From Methylotenera sp. (lineage in GTDB: Bacteria > Pseudomonadota > Gammaproteobacteria > Burkholderiales > Methylophilaceae), in assembly GCA_013141075.1 (NCBI GenBank), contig JABFRQ010000003.1, positions 62,001-126,000 of the forward strand: 64,000 nt of DNA, in the 5' to 3' direction. A program made the position numbers and the translations under genes. This document shows, piece by piece, positions 38,349-48,408 of this stretch (position 1 is its first letter; every line of letters starts with the position of its first letter). Under the pieces are notes generated by a model. It ran no database searches. It was not told where the DNA came from and saw nothing but the letters and a program-made list of their open reading frames with translations.

Positions 38349-38735
38349 TTATTTACCGTTGGTCTCAAAATCAATCTGTGCGCTGATGTTGCCAAATAGC
38401 GGTGTAACCACTTGATATTTAGCAGTAACTTCAGTTTCACCCGCGCTATTTTTATCAATTGAGAGATCAGAGCCTTTGATAACTGTGACATAGTCAGCTT
38501 CTACACGCTTGTTAAATGAAGCGATAATTTCGCCTTTACTCATCGCGCTTAATGAATCTTTATTCATGTTACGCACGATTTTTTTAACTGAAAAAAACTC
38601 TTGATAAGCAGGAAATATTTTCATTGCAAGCAATGCAACAAACACTAGCAAGCCGCCAATAAACAACATGCCAAGCATAGTTGCGCCCACTTGTTTTTTA
38701 GAATTGTAGTGCTGATTTGTTAAAGTATTACGCAT
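38349..38735 (-). CDS. DUF4845 family membrane protein
   Basis: Position between lepB and rnc; single TM, GATMLGMLFIGGLLVFVALLAMKIFPAY. Confidence 0.8.
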   Translation of the reverse strand: MRNTLTNQHYNSKKQVGATMLGMLFIGGLLVFVALLAMKIFPAYQEFFSVKKIVRNMNKDSLSAMSKGEIIASFNKRVEADYVTVIKGSDLSIDKNSAGETEVTAKYQVVTPLFGNISAQIDFETNGK

Positions 38736-38760
38736 TATTTTCTCCTATTTTCATAAACAG

Positions 38761-39609
38761 TTAATGTATTGAATTGCCGATTCTAGAAGGTTGATCAAAA
38801 TTCATCCAGATAAAAAACGCTTTACCAACTAAGTTTCTCTCAGGCACAAAACCCCACATGCGACTATCTGAACTGTTATCGCGATTATCACCCATCGCTA
38901 AATAATGTCCAGCGGGAACAACAATCTCGTTGTTGATAGCAAAAGTTTCGCAAATTTCGGCTGTTATTGGCTGTACATCAATTGCAGCCTCAGCGATTTC
39001 GTCAATCAATGATTTGGGGGGCATATCTGGCGGGTTGCAATAAGTTGGCTTATCATCATTTAAAATTTCATGCTGTACATCGCCCAATTTTTCACTTAGC
39101 TGTTTGGTTGATTTAATGTTAAGCTCAGGCTCCACATACTCATAACTGCCTGACTCTTGCACATTTATTTGTTTGCCATTGATAGCGAGTTGCTTATCTT
39201 GATAGCTAATTTTATCGCCTGGCAAGCCAACCACGCGCTTAATATAATCTACAGATGGCGCCGACGGATAATGAAACACAAACACATCGCCACGTTCTGG
39301 GTGATTAGTTTTAAATATAGTATTGTTGAAAATTGGCATCCGAATACCATAAGTAAATTTATTCACCAAAATATAATCTCCAGACAATAACGTAGGCATC
39401 ATAGAGCCTGATGGAATTTTGAAAGGCTCAACAATAAAAGAGCGTACAAAAAATACTACCAAAATCACGGGGAAAAAGCTTTTAGCGTACTCTACCCATA
39501 TTGGCTCTGCTGCACCTACCGCGCGCTTTTTACGCAAAACTAAGCTATCTAACAGCCAAATAATGCCTGTGACTACCAATATTACAATCATGAATAATGC
39601 AAAAATCAT
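38761..39609 (-). CDS. lepB: Signal peptidase I
   Basis: PSGSMMPTLLSGDYILVNKF, GDNRDNSSDSRMWGFVP. Confidence 0.95.
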   Translation of the reverse strand: MIFALFMIVILVVTGIIWLLDSLVLRKKRAVGAAEPIWVEYAKSFFPVILVVFFVRSFIVEPFKIPSGSMMPTLLSGDYILVNKFTYGIRMPIFNNTIFKTNHPERGDVFVFHYPSAPSVDYIKRVVGLPGDKISYQDKQLAINGKQINVQESGSYEYVEPELNIKSTKQLSEKLGDVQHEILNDDKPTYCNPPDMPPKSLIDEIAEAAIDVQPITAEICETFAINNEIVVPAGHYLAMGDNRDNSSDSRMWGFVPERNLVGKAFFIWMNFDQPSRIGNSIH

Positions 39610-39628
39610 TGCTTGTTTTTCCTAAGGT

Positions 39629-41422
39629 CTATTTATCTTCTACACGTAAAATCGCTAAAAACGCTTCTTGTGGAATCTCTACATTACCTACTTGCTTCAT
39701 GCGCTTTTTACCTTCTTTTTGCTTATCTAGCAATTTACGTTTACGTGAAACATCGCCGCCATAACATTTAGCAATTACGTTTTTACGCATCGCTTTTACG
39801 GTTTCACGCGCAATAATAGTGGCGCCAATGCTGGCTTGAATCGCAACATCAAACATTTGACGCGGAATCAGCTCGCGCATTTTTTCTGCAACTTGCCCAC
39901 CACGGTAACGGCTATTGGCGCGGTGCACAATTAAACTCAACGCATCTACGCGCTCACCATTGACCATAATATCAAGCTTTACTAAATCTGCCGCACGAAA
40001 CTCTAAAAACTCGTAATCCATTGATGCATAACCGCGCGACACTGATTTTAATTTATCAAAAAAATCCAGCACCACTTCATTGAGTGGCATTTCATAGCTC
40101 AACATCACTTGTCGACCCAAATACTGCATATTTTTCTGTATACCACGCTTACCGTTACATAAAGTCATCACAGGGCCTACATAGTCTTGCGGCATAAGTA
40201 AGTTAACATTGATAACGGGCTCACGAATTTCTTCGATACGTGACATATCAGGCAGACGTGACGGGTTTTCGATTTGTTGCACTGTGCCGTCTTTTAATAA
40301 AAGCTCGTAGACCACAGTTGGCGCAGTGGTAATTAAATCCATGTCATATTCGCGCTCTAAGCGCTCTTGCACAATTTCCATATGCAGCAAGCCTAGAAAG
40401 CCGCATCTAAAACCAAAGCCTAATGCGGTTGAGTTTTCTGGCTCAAATAGCAAGCTCGCATCATTCAAACTAAGCTTTTCAAGCGCAGTACGCAAGGATT
40501 CAAATTGGTTTGATTCTACAGGATAAAGCCCTGCAAACACTTGCGGCTTTACCTCTTTAAAGCCAGCTAGCGCCTCAGCAGCAGGCTTATTCACCAACGT
40601 TACGGTATCGCCCACTTTCGCGCTGGCAAGCTCTTTAATACCCGCAATAATAAAACCTACCTCGCCTGCTGAAAGCGAAGTTTTTTGCAAGGATTTTGGC
40701 GTAAATACGCCGACTTGTTCACATAAAAATTCAGCGCGCGTTGCCATTAAACGGATTTTATCTTTTGGTTTTAACACACCATCTATCACGCGTACTAACA
40801 TCACCACGCCGACATAATTATCAAACCAGGCGTCAATCACCAATGCCTTGAGAGGGCCGTCGATATTGCCTTGTGGCGGTGGTACTTTTTTTATCACCGC
40901 TTCTAACACATCGCGTACGCCTAAGCCCGTTTTGGCTGAGCATAGCACCGCATCGCTTGCATCTACGCCGATGACATCTTCTATTTCTTGCTTTACACGC
41001 TCTGGGTCAGCCGATGGCAGATCAATTTTATTGAGCACCGCTGTGACTTCTACGCCTAAATCTAAGGCGGTATAACAGTTTGCAACGCTTTGCGCCTCAA
41101 CGCCTTGCGAGGCATCTACCACCAATAGCGCGCCTTCACACGCTGACAGCGAACGCGAAACTTCGTAGCTAAAATCCACATGACCTGGTGTGTCAATCAA
41201 ATTTAAATGGTAAATTTGACCATCATCGGCTTTGTAGTCTAACGCTGCGGTTTGCGCCTTAATAGTAATGCCACGTTCACGCTCAATATCCATTGAATCA
41301 AGAACTTGCGCTTCCATCTCGCGGTCTTCCAGTCCACCACAGAGGTGAATAATGCGGTCGGCCAAGGTGGATTTTCCGTGGTCAATATGAGCAATAATAG
41401 AGAAATTACGAATGTTTTTCAT
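39629..41422 (-). CDS. lepA: Elongation factor 4 (LepA)
   Basis: [21 protein letters not shown], full-length LepA. Confidence 0.97.
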   Translation of the reverse strand: MKNIRNFSIIAHIDHGKSTLADRIIHLCGGLEDREMEAQVLDSMDIERERGITIKAQTAALDYKADDGQIYHLNLIDTPGHVDFSYEVSRSLSACEGALLVVDASQGVEAQSVANCYTALDLGVEVTAVLNKIDLPSADPERVKQEIEDVIGVDASDAVLCSAKTGLGVRDVLEAVIKKVPPPQGNIDGPLKALVIDAWFDNYVGVVMLVRVIDGVLKPKDKIRLMATRAEFLCEQVGVFTPKSLQKTSLSAGEVGFIIAGIKELASAKVGDTVTLVNKPAAEALAGFKEVKPQVFAGLYPVESNQFESLRTALEKLSLNDASLLFEPENSTALGFGFRCGFLGLLHMEIVQERLEREYDMDLITTAPTVVYELLLKDGTVQQIENPSRLPDMSRIEEIREPVINVNLLMPQDYVGPVMTLCNGKRGIQKNMQYLGRQVMLSYEMPLNEVVLDFFDKLKSVSRGYASMDYEFLEFRAADLVKLDIMVNGERVDALSLIVHRANSRYRGGQVAEKMRELIPRQMFDVAIQASIGATIIARETVKAMRKNVIAKCYGGDVSRKRKLLDKQKEGKKRMKQVGNVEIPQEAFLAILRVEDK

Positions 41423-41630
41423 TGTTAAATTTTAGGCTTTAAAAACAGATAAGGCGCCACATCGCGCCTTTTTTCAGTAGGCGTGATTTTACTACAAAGG
41501 CTTGATTAGTTTGTAATTATTTGTATTAAGCTAACAATAGCAGATTGCATATTGGCATTACATAACTCTAGAATTTCTGTACGATTGTTGTATCATCAAA
41601 CCATACATCCATTTCGGCGAAAAAACTATT

Positions 41631-42398
41631 TTGCATAACACCTTACGCATTGCTACATTCAATATCCATAAGGGGTTTACGCATTTTAATGCCCGATTTT
41701 CTTTGCATCATCAACGCGAGTTACTGCGAAAACTACATGCGGATATTATTTTTTTACAAGAAGTACAAGATGCGCATACCAAACATAGTAAACAATTTGT
41801 GAGTGGCGCTCACTTTGGTAAATTTAACGCTGGCCAAATGGAGTTTTTGGCAGATGAAGTTTGGCAAGATTATGCTTATGGCAAAAATGCGGTGTATCCC
41901 GCTGGGCATCATGGTAATGCTTTGCTTTCAAAATTCCCCATTATTAGCACGCATAATGAAAATATTTCTGCCCATGCAACGGAAGAGCGCGGCATGTTGC
42001 ACAGCGAAATTACCGTCCCTGGCTGGGATGCGCCATTACACGCCTTTTGCGTGCATCTTGGCTTATTTGCACATTGGCGTCGTCAGCAATTAGCCAGCGT
42101 GGCAGATTATATTGAGCAACACGTGCCGCCCAATGCGCCTTTGATTATTGCCGGTGATTTTAATGACTGGAGTGCACGTTCTGGCCAAGTTTTTGCCGCA
42201 CGATTGCACATGCGCGAGGTATTTGAGCATCATGCAGGCAAGCATGCACGGAGTTTTCCGTCGTGGCTGCCGATATTGCGGCTAGACCGTATTTACGTGC
42301 GTGGCTTTGATGTAAAACACGTGGAAGTGCATTCAGGTGCGCATTTTATTAAGGTTTCTGACCACGCTATTTTAACGGCAACACTGACTAAGCTCTAA
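41631..42398 (+). CDS. Endonuclease/exonuclease/phosphatase family protein
   Basis: TFNIHKGF, FLQEVQDA, IIAGDFNDW, SDHAILTATL. Confidence 0.9.
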   Translation: MHNTLRIATFNIHKGFTHFNARFSLHHQRELLRKLHADIIFLQEVQDAHTKHSKQFVSGAHFGKFNAGQMEFLADEVWQDYAYGKNAVYPAGHHGNALLSKFPIISTHNENISAHATEERGMLHSEITVPGWDAPLHAFCVHLGLFAHWRRQQLASVADYIEQHVPPNAPLIIAGDFNDWSARSGQVFAARLHMREVFEHHAGKHARSFPSWLPILRLDRIYVRGFDVKHVEVHSGAHFIKVSDHAILTATLTKL

Positions 42399-42438
42399 AT
42401 TATCCCAGCTTTAATTAAAAGGCGTAACAAACCAGCTT

Positions 42439-43599
42439 ATGACTCACTTCATTGCAGGCAATCAAATTCAGCTATTACGCAATGGCACTGAGTATTTTCC
42501 TGCGCTAGAGGCTGCTATTCATGGCGCCCTACACAGTATTTATCTGCAAAGTTACATTTACCGCGCCGATACAATTGGAATACGCATTGGCGCTGCGCTC
42601 ATGCAGGCTGCGCAGCGTGGCGTGGCCGTACACGTGCTGCTGGATGGTTTTGGTTGCAAAGACTTACCAAAATCTTATGTAAAAACACTAGAACTTACAG
42701 GCGTGCAAGTGATGTTTTATCGACCCAAAATATCACCATGGTCATTCGAAAAAAGTCGATTACGCCGATTGCATCAAAAAATTGTAGTGATTGACGAAAA
42801 AATAGGCTTTGTTGGCGGCATTAACATTATGGATGATTTTGAGGTGCCTAATGCTGCGCCCAATAATGTGCCGCCGCGCATTGATTATGCGGTAAAAATT
42901 GAAGGTAAATTATTGCCCATTATTGCTGGTCACGTTCAAAAAATTTGGCGCCGTATGGCAATAACGCACTTGCTACCGCCCCCAGCATTAACACATGAAA
43001 AGCCTAGCGTCATTGATTCGCCCAGTATTAAAGCTGCCTTTATTTTGCGCGATAACGTGCTACATAGGCGCGATATTGAAGATGCATATTTAGAAGCCAT
43101 TCATCATGCAAAGGCCGAAATTATTATTGCCAATGCTTACTTCGTACCTGGCAGAAAGTTTCGTAAAGCCTTACTAGATGCGGCTAACAGAGGCGTTACC
43201 GTCAAACTACTATTACAAGGCCGCATGGAATATTTTTTAATGTTCGCCACGCATGCGTTTTATAGCGAGTTTTTAGAAAGCGGCATAGAAATCTACGAAT
43301 ATCGTAAAAGTTACATGCATTGCAAAGTTGCAGTTATTGACCAATATTGGGCAACGGTTGGCTCCTCTAACATTGACCCATTTAGCTTGTTATTGGCGCG
43401 CGAGGCAAATGTGCTGGTAAAAAACACAGCCTTTGCTATTGAACTACGCACCGACTTACTCACCGTTATTCAAGCGGGCGCTATTCAAATATCACCACAA
43501 GCATGGGCGCGCGGCAATATTATTAAGCGCTTTGCCTCGTGGATTACATTTGGATTAGTACGGTGGTTTTTGGGCTTGATTGGGCACTCAAATCAATAG
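42439..43599 (+). CDS. clsB: Cardiolipin synthase (ClsB-type, two PLD motifs)
   Basis: RLHQKIVVIDEKIGFVGGINI and MHCKVAVIDQYWATVGSSNIDP. Confidence 0.9.
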   Translation: MTHFIAGNQIQLLRNGTEYFPALEAAIHGALHSIYLQSYIYRADTIGIRIGAALMQAAQRGVAVHVLLDGFGCKDLPKSYVKTLELTGVQVMFYRPKISPWSFEKSRLRRLHQKIVVIDEKIGFVGGINIMDDFEVPNAAPNNVPPRIDYAVKIEGKLLPIIAGHVQKIWRRMAITHLLPPPALTHEKPSVIDSPSIKAAFILRDNVLHRRDIEDAYLEAIHHAKAEIIIANAYFVPGRKFRKALLDAANRGVTVKLLLQGRMEYFLMFATHAFYSEFLESGIEIYEYRKSYMHCKVAVIDQYWATVGSSNIDPFSLLLAREANVLVKNTAFAIELRTDLLTVIQAGAIQISPQAWARGNIIKRFASWITFGLVRWFLGLIGHSNQ

Positions 43600-43622
43600 C
43601 AATTCTAGCCCACATTACGTGA

Positions 43623-43688
43623 CACTCCCAAGCACTGCCCTGTGAGCCTTTATCAGAGCGGCTTGCAGGGCAGCGTTTTTCTCTCGAG
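43623..43688 (+). repeat. Dispersed terminator-like repeat, copy A (3' of clsB)
   Basis: cactcccaagcactgccctgtgagcctttatcagagcggcttgcagggcagcgtttttctctcgag; TGCCCTG/CAGGGCA stem followed by a T tract. Confidence 0.85.
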
Positions 43689-43736
43689 GGTTTATATGTA
43701 ACTTTTTACATGTAGTTTTAAGTGAAAATTTTAGCC

Positions 43737-43767
43737 AAAAAAAACCCGCATTTCTGCGGGATTTTTA
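43737..43767 (-). terminator. Intrinsic terminator downstream of mucD/degP
   Basis: aaaaacccgcatttctgcgggattttt hairpin with flanking A/T tracts. Confidence 0.8.
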
Positions 43768-43793
43768 AACATAAAACACCAACTATGCGTGCA

Positions 43794-45221
43794 CTATTTA
43801 GCTATTTTAATTGGTACATACAAAGTGCTTTCACCACGCAACACTAGCACAGCCACCGTTTTACCCGCCGCCACACCGTTAATTTGCTTGTTAAACAGCT
43901 CTACACTTTGCGTTTCAGAGTTATTTAAACCAAGGATTACATCGCCACGGCGAATGCCTGCTTGGGCGGCCGCGCCTATGCTATCTACCACCAATAAACC
44001 ATTTTTGCCATTGAGCTTTTTCTTTTGCGCTGGCGTGAGCTCTTTGAGCGTTAAGCCAATTTTATTCACCTCAGCTTTTGGCACAGGTTTATTGGGTTGT
44101 GCCACATCTACTGGGTCAGCTGGCATTTCGCCTATGCCCATATTGAGTGTTTTTAGGCTGCCTTTGCGCAAAATTTCTACCGCAACAATTTTGCCAGGTT
44201 TGGTTGCACCTACAGCACGTGGTAAATCGGCTGAGGTTGCAATTTGCTTGCCATCAAACTTCAAGATAACATCGCCAGCTACTAAGCCGCCTTTATCCGC
44301 TGGGCCGTTTTTTTCTACCCCTGCAACTAATGCGCCGTTGGTATTTTTCATGCCGAAAGATTCAGCCAATTCTTTGGTGATTTCTTGAATCGCAATGCCC
44401 AGCCAGCCGCGCGTAATCTTGCCTGTGGCTTTAAGTTGATTAGAAACATCAATCGCCACATCAATCGGAATCGCGAACGACAAGCCCATAGAACCACCAC
44501 TGCGGCTATAAATTTGCGAGTTAATGCCGACAACTTCACCATTTAAGTTATACAAAGGACCGCCCGAGTTGCCTGGGTTGATGGCGACATCGGTTTGAAT
44601 AAATGGCACAAAATTTTCTTGCGGCAACGCACGGCCTTTAGCGCTCACAATACCTGCGGTCATGGTGTTTTCTAGCCCAAATGGCGAGCCGATTGCCGCC
44701 ACCCATTCGCCTACTTTAAGTTTGCTAGGATCGCCTACATTGGCTTTGGGTAAGCCTGTGGCCTCAATTTTAACTAGCGCCACATCGGTACGTTTATCAG
44801 CACCAATGACTTTGGCTTTAAACTCGCGCTTGTCTGCCAGCTTAACAATAACTTCGTCAGCATCGCTAATCACGTGCGCGTTAGTTAAAATGTAGCCATC
44901 GCTACTGATAATAAAGCCTGAACCTAGTGATTGCGATTTGTAATCTGGCTGAGGCGAGCCATTTTGACCTGGTGCGCCTGGCATACCAGGCATATTAGGA
45001 ATGCCAAAACGTTTAAAGAATTCTTGTAACTGCTCATCGCCTTCTAAGCCTGGGAACGGCGACAGGCCTGTATCTGCACGCATAGTTTGCGTTACACTGA
45101 TATTCACTACCTCAGCGCCGTGATTTTCGGCCAGTGTAGTAAAGTCTGGCAGGTCTTTTGCATAAACATTGGTGTTTACCGAAGCCATTAACCCAAAAAC
45201 AGCAATCCAATTTCTTAACAT
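43794..45221 (-). CDS. mucD: Do/MucD-family periplasmic serine endoprotease
   Basis: GSGFIISSDGYILTNAHVI, DVAINPGNSGGPLYNLNGEVVGIN, PDZ domains. Confidence 0.93.
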   Translation of the reverse strand: MLRNWIAVFGLMASVNTNVYAKDLPDFTTLAENHGAEVVNISVTQTMRADTGLSPFPGLEGDEQLQEFFKRFGIPNMPGMPGAPGQNGSPQPDYKSQSLGSGFIISSDGYILTNAHVISDADEVIVKLADKREFKAKVIGADKRTDVALVKIEATGLPKANVGDPSKLKVGEWVAAIGSPFGLENTMTAGIVSAKGRALPQENFVPFIQTDVAINPGNSGGPLYNLNGEVVGINSQIYSRSGGSMGLSFAIPIDVAIDVSNQLKATGKITRGWLGIAIQEITKELAESFGMKNTNGALVAGVEKNGPADKGGLVAGDVILKFDGKQIATSADLPRAVGATKPGKIVAVEILRKGSLKTLNMGIGEMPADPVDVAQPNKPVPKAEVNKIGLTLKELTPAQKKKLNGKNGLLVVDSIGAAAQAGIRRGDVILGLNNSETQSVELFNKQINGVAAGKTVAVLVLRGESTLYVPIKIAK

Positions 45222-45282
45222 CTATTCACCTCGTATAACGTCAAATAACATCACTTTTAATCACTAAAATTAAGCTTCATCT

Positions 45283-45726
45283 TCATGCGCGCCGCAAAAT
45301 CACTGCTTGATATTTTCCGCTATAAGCAGCGCCTGATTTATTTCGACCAATTAAATGGCCTTTTACCCACATAAAACCTAGCACCAAGCCTAAAACTGCG
45401 CCCACAATCACATAAAACTGATTGCTGAAAAAATAATCTGCCAGCACCGTGCCAACCAACAAGCCAATTAAAGGCACACCATACATATAAAACGCAGAGT
45501 TCAATACCGCGTGTTCATCTATGCCCACTACAACGCTATCACCCACTTTGGCGTTGACGGCATTTTCAGCAGTAAATGCGTGGCTATTATGCCCCAGCAA
45601 TTTACCCCAAGTGGCATTGCCACATCCGCGTTTTTGCCCGCATAGGCCACAGGCGGTGCGGCGCTCTATTTCAAGCGTGGCTTGTGTGCCAGAGCAGTTT
45701 GTAACGATGGCGTATTCTTCAATCAT
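45283..45726 (-). CDS. rseC: SoxR-reducing/RseC family protein
   Basis: ACGLCGQKRGCGNATWGK Cys motif, two TM segments. Confidence 0.88.
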   Translation of the reverse strand: MIEEYAIVTNCSGTQATLEIERRTACGLCGQKRGCGNATWGKLLGHNSHAFTAENAVNAKVGDSVVVGIDEHAVLNSAFYMYGVPLIGLLVGTVLADYFFSNQFYVIVGAVLGLVLGFMWVKGHLIGRNKSGAAYSGKYQAVILRRA

Positions 45727-45791
45727 AGCTTTGAAATTATGGTGTTGGTTTGTTACTTTTAAAGAGGAATAATAATATGTAATTATGAATT

Positions 45792-46760
45792 TTATTTGAC
45801 GAACACTACAGCATTAGCAATTTGTGCCACGGTAGCTTCTGGCACTTCACCCAATACAGTAATTTGCAAAAAGCCTGTAACGTTAGAATAAAAGCTCGTA
45901 TTGCCCACTACGCTGCGGCCAACTCTTGGTTTTGCGCCGTTTGCAAGCGGCTCAATGAACAATGAAACCGAAGCTAAGCCATCAGAAAATATCACGTGCG
46001 TCACTGGCAATGCCTTGCCGCGCACAGTGCGCATCATTTGATCTACCTTGCGATATCCTGCTGGCAGCTCTTTTAATACCCAATGTGGGCTTGGGTTATT
46101 GTCTGCCTGCGCGGCAATTTCATCTTCCATCACGTAATTTTTATTGGCATCAATTTTTGGCTTAAACCAATCTAAATCTACCGTGTTGAAAAGATTGACC
46201 TGACTAAAAGCAATGCTATCCATCGTTTCATTGCGATTATTAAACATTACAGATTTCAACACCAAACCATATTCTGTATCTACCCAAAACCTGTAACCGT
46301 AACGTAAATTATCTTTGGGTTCTAACAATAACACTTGTGCTTGACGGTCAGCCACGCGCTCAGTTTCACCTGTACGGACAGAATAACTTGCCTTCACTGC
46401 CACTAAATTGGTGGGTAAAATTGCAGGAAACATATTTTGCCCACGGCGTTTTTCAATGATGATTTTTTCGTTTTTTGGATTGTAAATAGTTAAATTACCA
46501 CCTTGGCTAAACACTTCACGCGGCGCGCCATCTAACACCACATTGCGAGAATATTCTTGCTGGCCGTTAAACATATGTTTGATTTCAACAGATTTAGTAT
46601 GCTGGCCAGACTGGCAAACAAATATGCCTTGGTAGCTCAACACGTGCGCGGCATCCGCCGCCTTTTGCAGCGCCTGCCACGCATCTTCATCAGATGCGGC
46701 CTGCACATTTAAACTCGCACTGGCAAATAAGCAGACTAAAACGAAATACTTAAACATCAT
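45792..46760 (-). CDS. rseB: MucB/RseB sigma-E regulator
   Basis: ALQKAADAAHVLSYQGIFVCQSG; operon context. Confidence 0.9.
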   Translation of the reverse strand: MMFKYFVLVCLFASASLNVQAASDEDAWQALQKAADAAHVLSYQGIFVCQSGQHTKSVEIKHMFNGQQEYSRNVVLDGAPREVFSQGGNLTIYNPKNEKIIIEKRRGQNMFPAILPTNLVAVKASYSVRTGETERVADRQAQVLLLEPKDNLRYGYRFWVDTEYGLVLKSVMFNNRNETMDSIAFSQVNLFNTVDLDWFKPKIDANKNYVMEDEIAAQADNNPSPHWVLKELPAGYRKVDQMMRTVRGKALPVTHVIFSDGLASVSLFIEPLANGAKPRVGRSVVGNTSFYSNVTGFLQITVLGEVPEATVAQIANAVVFVK

Positions 46761-46771
46761 TTAGCAGCCCA

Positions 46772-47353
46772 TTATTTTGAATAACTCGCGGTTTGAATAT
46801 AGTACGAGCTAGCAGTAGGCGCAGATGCTTGATGCGCCATGAGATACTCTTCAGGTATCGCTTGTTCATTAGCCGTTACTAGCATTGGCACGTCTTGAGG
46901 CGCTAATGCTAGTTGAATCGTGTCCGCGACTTGTAAAGTCGGCGCTTGCGCCACTTGCGTTAATGCGCCATTGTTGCTGAACTGCGTTTGCAACACCATA
47001 TAACTCACCACCATCACCGCCGCAAATGACGCTGCAATTGACCAAGCGGCTGGTAACTTATGTTTAGCACTTGCAATGTGTATTGCAGTCTGTTTATCGC
47101 TTTTTTCAACATCATTTTGATTAAACTGCGCTGCATTAGGCGATAACACCGTTGGCTCAAGCTCAATTTTCTGCATTAAGTTGTGTTTGAAATTTGGGCT
47201 CAAAGCCTCGGTGCCGCGCATGGCATCGCCAATTAAATGATAATGGCTCCATGCTTGTGCCGCACCGCTATTGGCTTGTAGAGCAGCCATTAAATGCGCG
47301 GCGTCTTCTAGCGCAATTTCATCATCAATCAATGCAGATATTTGTTCGTTCAT
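46772..47353 (-). CDS. rseA: Anti-sigma-E factor RseA/MucA
   Basis: MNEQISALIDDEIALEDAAHL...W..YHLIGDAMRG, single TM. Confidence 0.9.
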   Translation of the reverse strand: MNEQISALIDDEIALEDAAHLMAALQANSGAAQAWSHYHLIGDAMRGTEALSPNFKHNLMQKIELEPTVLSPNAAQFNQNDVEKSDKQTAIHIASAKHKLPAAWSIAASFAAVMVVSYMVLQTQFSNNGALTQVAQAPTLQVADTIQLALAPQDVPMLVTANEQAIPEEYLMAHQASAPTASSYYIQTASYSK

Positions 47354-47392
47354 TTTTGACCCCTAAAACTTCAATTGCAAATTATTATTTTC

Positions 47393-48226
47393 TTACCATC
47401 TTTTATTATCTGGCGTATCTAACAACGGTTTTAATTTGAGCGAAATCGTATCGCGCGCTCTAAAAATACGCGACCTCACTGTGCCAATTGGGCAATTCAT
47501 AATGGTCGCGATTTCTTCGTAACTTAAACCTTCAATTTCACGCAAAGTAATGGCAGTGCGTAACTCTTCAGGTAAGTTGGCTACGGTGTCATTCACCGTT
47601 TGTGCAATTTGCTTGGTCATCATGGCGGATTCTGGCGTGTCGGTGGTACGCAATTCGTTGCCATCTTCAAAGTTTTCAGCATCTTCAATTTCAACATTGG
47701 TGCTGACGCTTGGCCTGCGCCCCATTGAAACCAAGTAATTTTTTGCAGTGTTAATACCTATGCGGTAAAGCCAAGTGTAAAACGCGCTATCGCCCCTAAA
47801 ATTAGGTAATGCACGATAAGCCTTAATAAAGGTTTCTTGCACAATATCTTCAATTTCAGTTTGGTCGCGCACCATGCGTGAGAGTAAGCGCCCTAATTTA
47901 CGCTGATACTTATCAACCAGCATGCCAAATGCCCGCTTGTCGCCGCGCTGTGCGCGCAAAACAAGCTCATGGTCAATCTCGCGATTTCCAGATGAAGGAT
48001 TGTCGGCCACTACGCTTAGGTTTCCTGTAGGTTTGGTTTGGTGGTTAGTGGAGTCATTATTTTTAATTTCGCTTATATCTAATTCACTGGTACTTTTCTG
48101 ACTATTAGAAGTATAACCTTGCCTAGCGACTTGTACTAAGTCTACCTGTAATAAACCTGGTTGTAATAAGCCTGGTTGCAATAAGCTAGGCTGCGTAAGC
48201 GATACTATTTTACCAAAATTTAACAT
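47393..48226 (-). CDS. rpoE: RNA polymerase sigma factor RpoE; annotated start probably too far upstream (GTG at 48010 preferred)
   Basis: REIDHELVLRAQRGDKRAFGMLVDKYQRKLGRLLSRMVRDQTEIEDIVQETFIKAYRALPNFRG; the preceding roughly 72 residues are not typical of RpoE. Confidence 0.92.
   Translation of the reverse strand: MLNFGKIVSLTQPSLLQPGLLQPGLLQVDLVQVARQGYTSNSQKSTSELDISEIKNNDSTNHQTKPTGNLSVVADNPSSGNREIDHELVLRAQRGDKRAFGMLVDKYQRKLGRLLSRMVRDQTEIEDIVQETFIKAYRALPNFRGDSAFYTWLYRIGINTAKNYLVSMGRRPSVSTNVEIEDAENFEDGNELRTTDTPESAMMTKQIAQTVNDTVANLPEELRTAITLREIEGLSYEEIATIMNCPIGTVRSRIFRARDTISLKLKPLLDTPDNKRW
48147..48191 (-). repeat. 15-bp tandem repeat (three units plus a degenerate fourth) in the region upstream of the rpoE core
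   Basis: ctgtaataaacctgg/ttgtaataagcctgg/ttgcaataagctagg; minus-strand reading QPSLL QPGLL QPGLL QVDLV. Confidence 0.85.
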
Positions 48227-48408
48227 TATACTTTCCTCTAAACTTAATATAAAAAACTATATAAAATCATTATTTACTTCAGTTTATATGTGTCATCTAT
48301 TGCCTTTTATAAAGACAGCGCTACACTGGCATTAGTTCCTAGCGTTAGTTCCTAAAAGTTAGCGCCATCAAACATAACGCATAAGTACACTTTAAGAAAA
48401 CAATCACC

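Noticed and set aside
41631-43599. EEP nuclease and clsB between mucD and lepA considered as an inserted mobile module
   Set aside because: No flanking repeats or mobility genes; an ordinary local gene-order difference is sufficient.
48147-48191. 15-bp repeats considered as iterons or CRISPR
   Set aside because: Too few and too short, no spacers, no replication genes nearby.
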